From assembly GCA_016203425.1 (NCBI GenBank), contig JACQMU010000146.1, positions 1 through 5,665 of the forward strand: a DNA stretch of 5,665 bases. The letters run 5' to 3'. Below the pieces are notes generated by a model. It searched no databases. It worked only from the letters and a program-made list of their open reading frames with translations, and had not been told where the DNA came from. This stretch comes from Candidatus Woesearchaeota archaeon. GTDB taxonomy: Archaea > Nanobdellota > Nanobdellia > Woesearchaeales > ARS49. Shown in pieces: positions 5,371 to 5,665 of this stretch. Every line of letters starts with the position of its first letter. Position 1 is the first letter of the stretch. The position numbers were made by a program, and so were the translations under genes.

Positions 5371-5380
5371 GTATAATAAG
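5371..5380 (-). promoter_or_regulatory. TATA box of the methyltransferase gene
   Basis: CTTATTATAC on the minus strand is centred about 26 bp upstream of the ATG at 5349, again predicting a leaderless mRNA. The gene upstream ends at 5423, so this promoter sits in a 73-bp spacer. Confidence 0.6.
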
Positions 5381-5422
5381 TTAGTGCGGGCGGGAACGAA
5401 TGAAAAAGGTACAACGCGTAGT

Positions 5423-5665
5423 TTAAATAATCTTTAACTCTTTCAGTGCTTTGTTCACAAACGCTTCAACAAGAGTAACATCAATGTTTTCATAACTGTG
5501 AGCAATTCTAACTTGCAGTTCTGAAGTCACTTTTTTAATAAGCATTTTCTTGATATTACTCAAATCTTTGTCTGGCAAAGGCAAATTAGCAGGATTAATT
5601 TTAGTTCTATACTTCTGCGCAATCTCCCAGCTTGTTTTGAATTCTTTTACATATTTATTTGCAAT
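5423..5665 (-). CDS. Unrecognised protein, C-terminal part (runs in from right edge)
   Basis: An open frame enters at the right edge and ends at TAA (5423-5425), giving the last 80 residues of a protein whose start is outside the window. The visible part is soluble and looks largely helical, with a Pro-rich turn (NPANLPLPDKD, about 24-34) followed by helices such as LSNIKKMLIKKVTSELQVRIA and a final VEAFVNKALKELKII. No metal-binding Cys/His cluster, catalytic motif or membrane segment is visible in this part. I do not recognise the family. A short T-run (5403-5407 read on the minus strand) shortly after the stop may help termination but is weak evidence. Confidence 0.7.
   Translation of the reverse strand: MANKYVKEFKTSWEIAQKYRTKINPANLPLPDKDLSNIKKMLIKKVTSELQVRIAHSYENIDVTLVEAFVNKALKELKII

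Noticed and set aside
4981..5376. Plus-strand open frame of 131 codons antisense to the methyltransferase
   Set aside because: A shadow of the methyltransferase, with Asn/Thr/Lys-rich low-complexity content caused by the strand bias.
1..5665. CRISPR array, IS element or prophage
   Set aside because: No regularly spaced direct repeats, transposase, integrase or terminal inverted repeats flanked by target duplications were seen on either strand.

Overview
The window is most probably chromosomal DNA of an AT-rich archaeon. It encodes an archaeal-type PCNA sliding clamp, an archaeal RNase J (metallo-beta-lactamase/beta-CASP nuclease) and a small archaeal winged-helix regulator. Nearly every gene or operon start carries a TATA box centred 25-30 bp upstream of the start codon, the pattern of archaeal leaderless transcripts. 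The small genes, short spacers and the style of the wHTH protein suggest a DPANN (Woesearchaeota/Pacearchaeota-like) lineage. That placement is inference; no rRNA or tRNA is present to fix it.

Layout. All genes but one lie on the minus strand. Positions 1-271 hold the N-terminal 90 residues of an unrecognised protein running off the left edge, with a TATA box and a 14-bp perfect palindrome in front. Positions 365-709 encode a winged-helix DNA-binding protein. Positions 710-930 are intergenic and hold that gene's probable promoter and several tiny reading frames that may be a decayed gene. Positions 931-2078 are a two-gene operon, PCNA followed 8 nt later by an unknown 131-residue protein. Positions 2079-2333 are a divergent intergenic region with the PCNA promoter, the promoter of the only plus-strand gene, and a GC-rich ~100-bp element that folds on paper into a compact three-way junction. 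Positions 2334-2786 (+) encode a small two-helix membrane protein whose 3' end overlaps the RNase J gene (2761-4098, -) by 26 bp. Upstream of RNase J, on the same strand, are a CYTH phosphatase/cyclase-family protein (4134-4712) and a class I SAM methyltransferase (4744-5349). The right edge (5423-5665) holds the C-terminal 80 residues of another unrecognised protein.

How the genes relate. PCNA is the replication clamp and RNase J an RNA-decay/processing exonuclease. The CYTH protein probably acts on triphosphates, and the methyltransferase substrate is unknown. RNase J, CYTH and methyltransferase are tightly packed in one direction, but each has its own well-placed TATA box. They may therefore be separate leaderless transcripts rather than one operon. 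The downstream gene of the PCNA pair instead carries a Shine-Dalgarno-like sequence.

I see no CRISPR array, tRNA, rRNA, IS element or recognisable phage gene. The least explained items are the structured GC-rich element beside the PCNA promoter, the unknown partner of PCNA, and the wHTH/left-edge gene pair, whose base composition differs from the central block.
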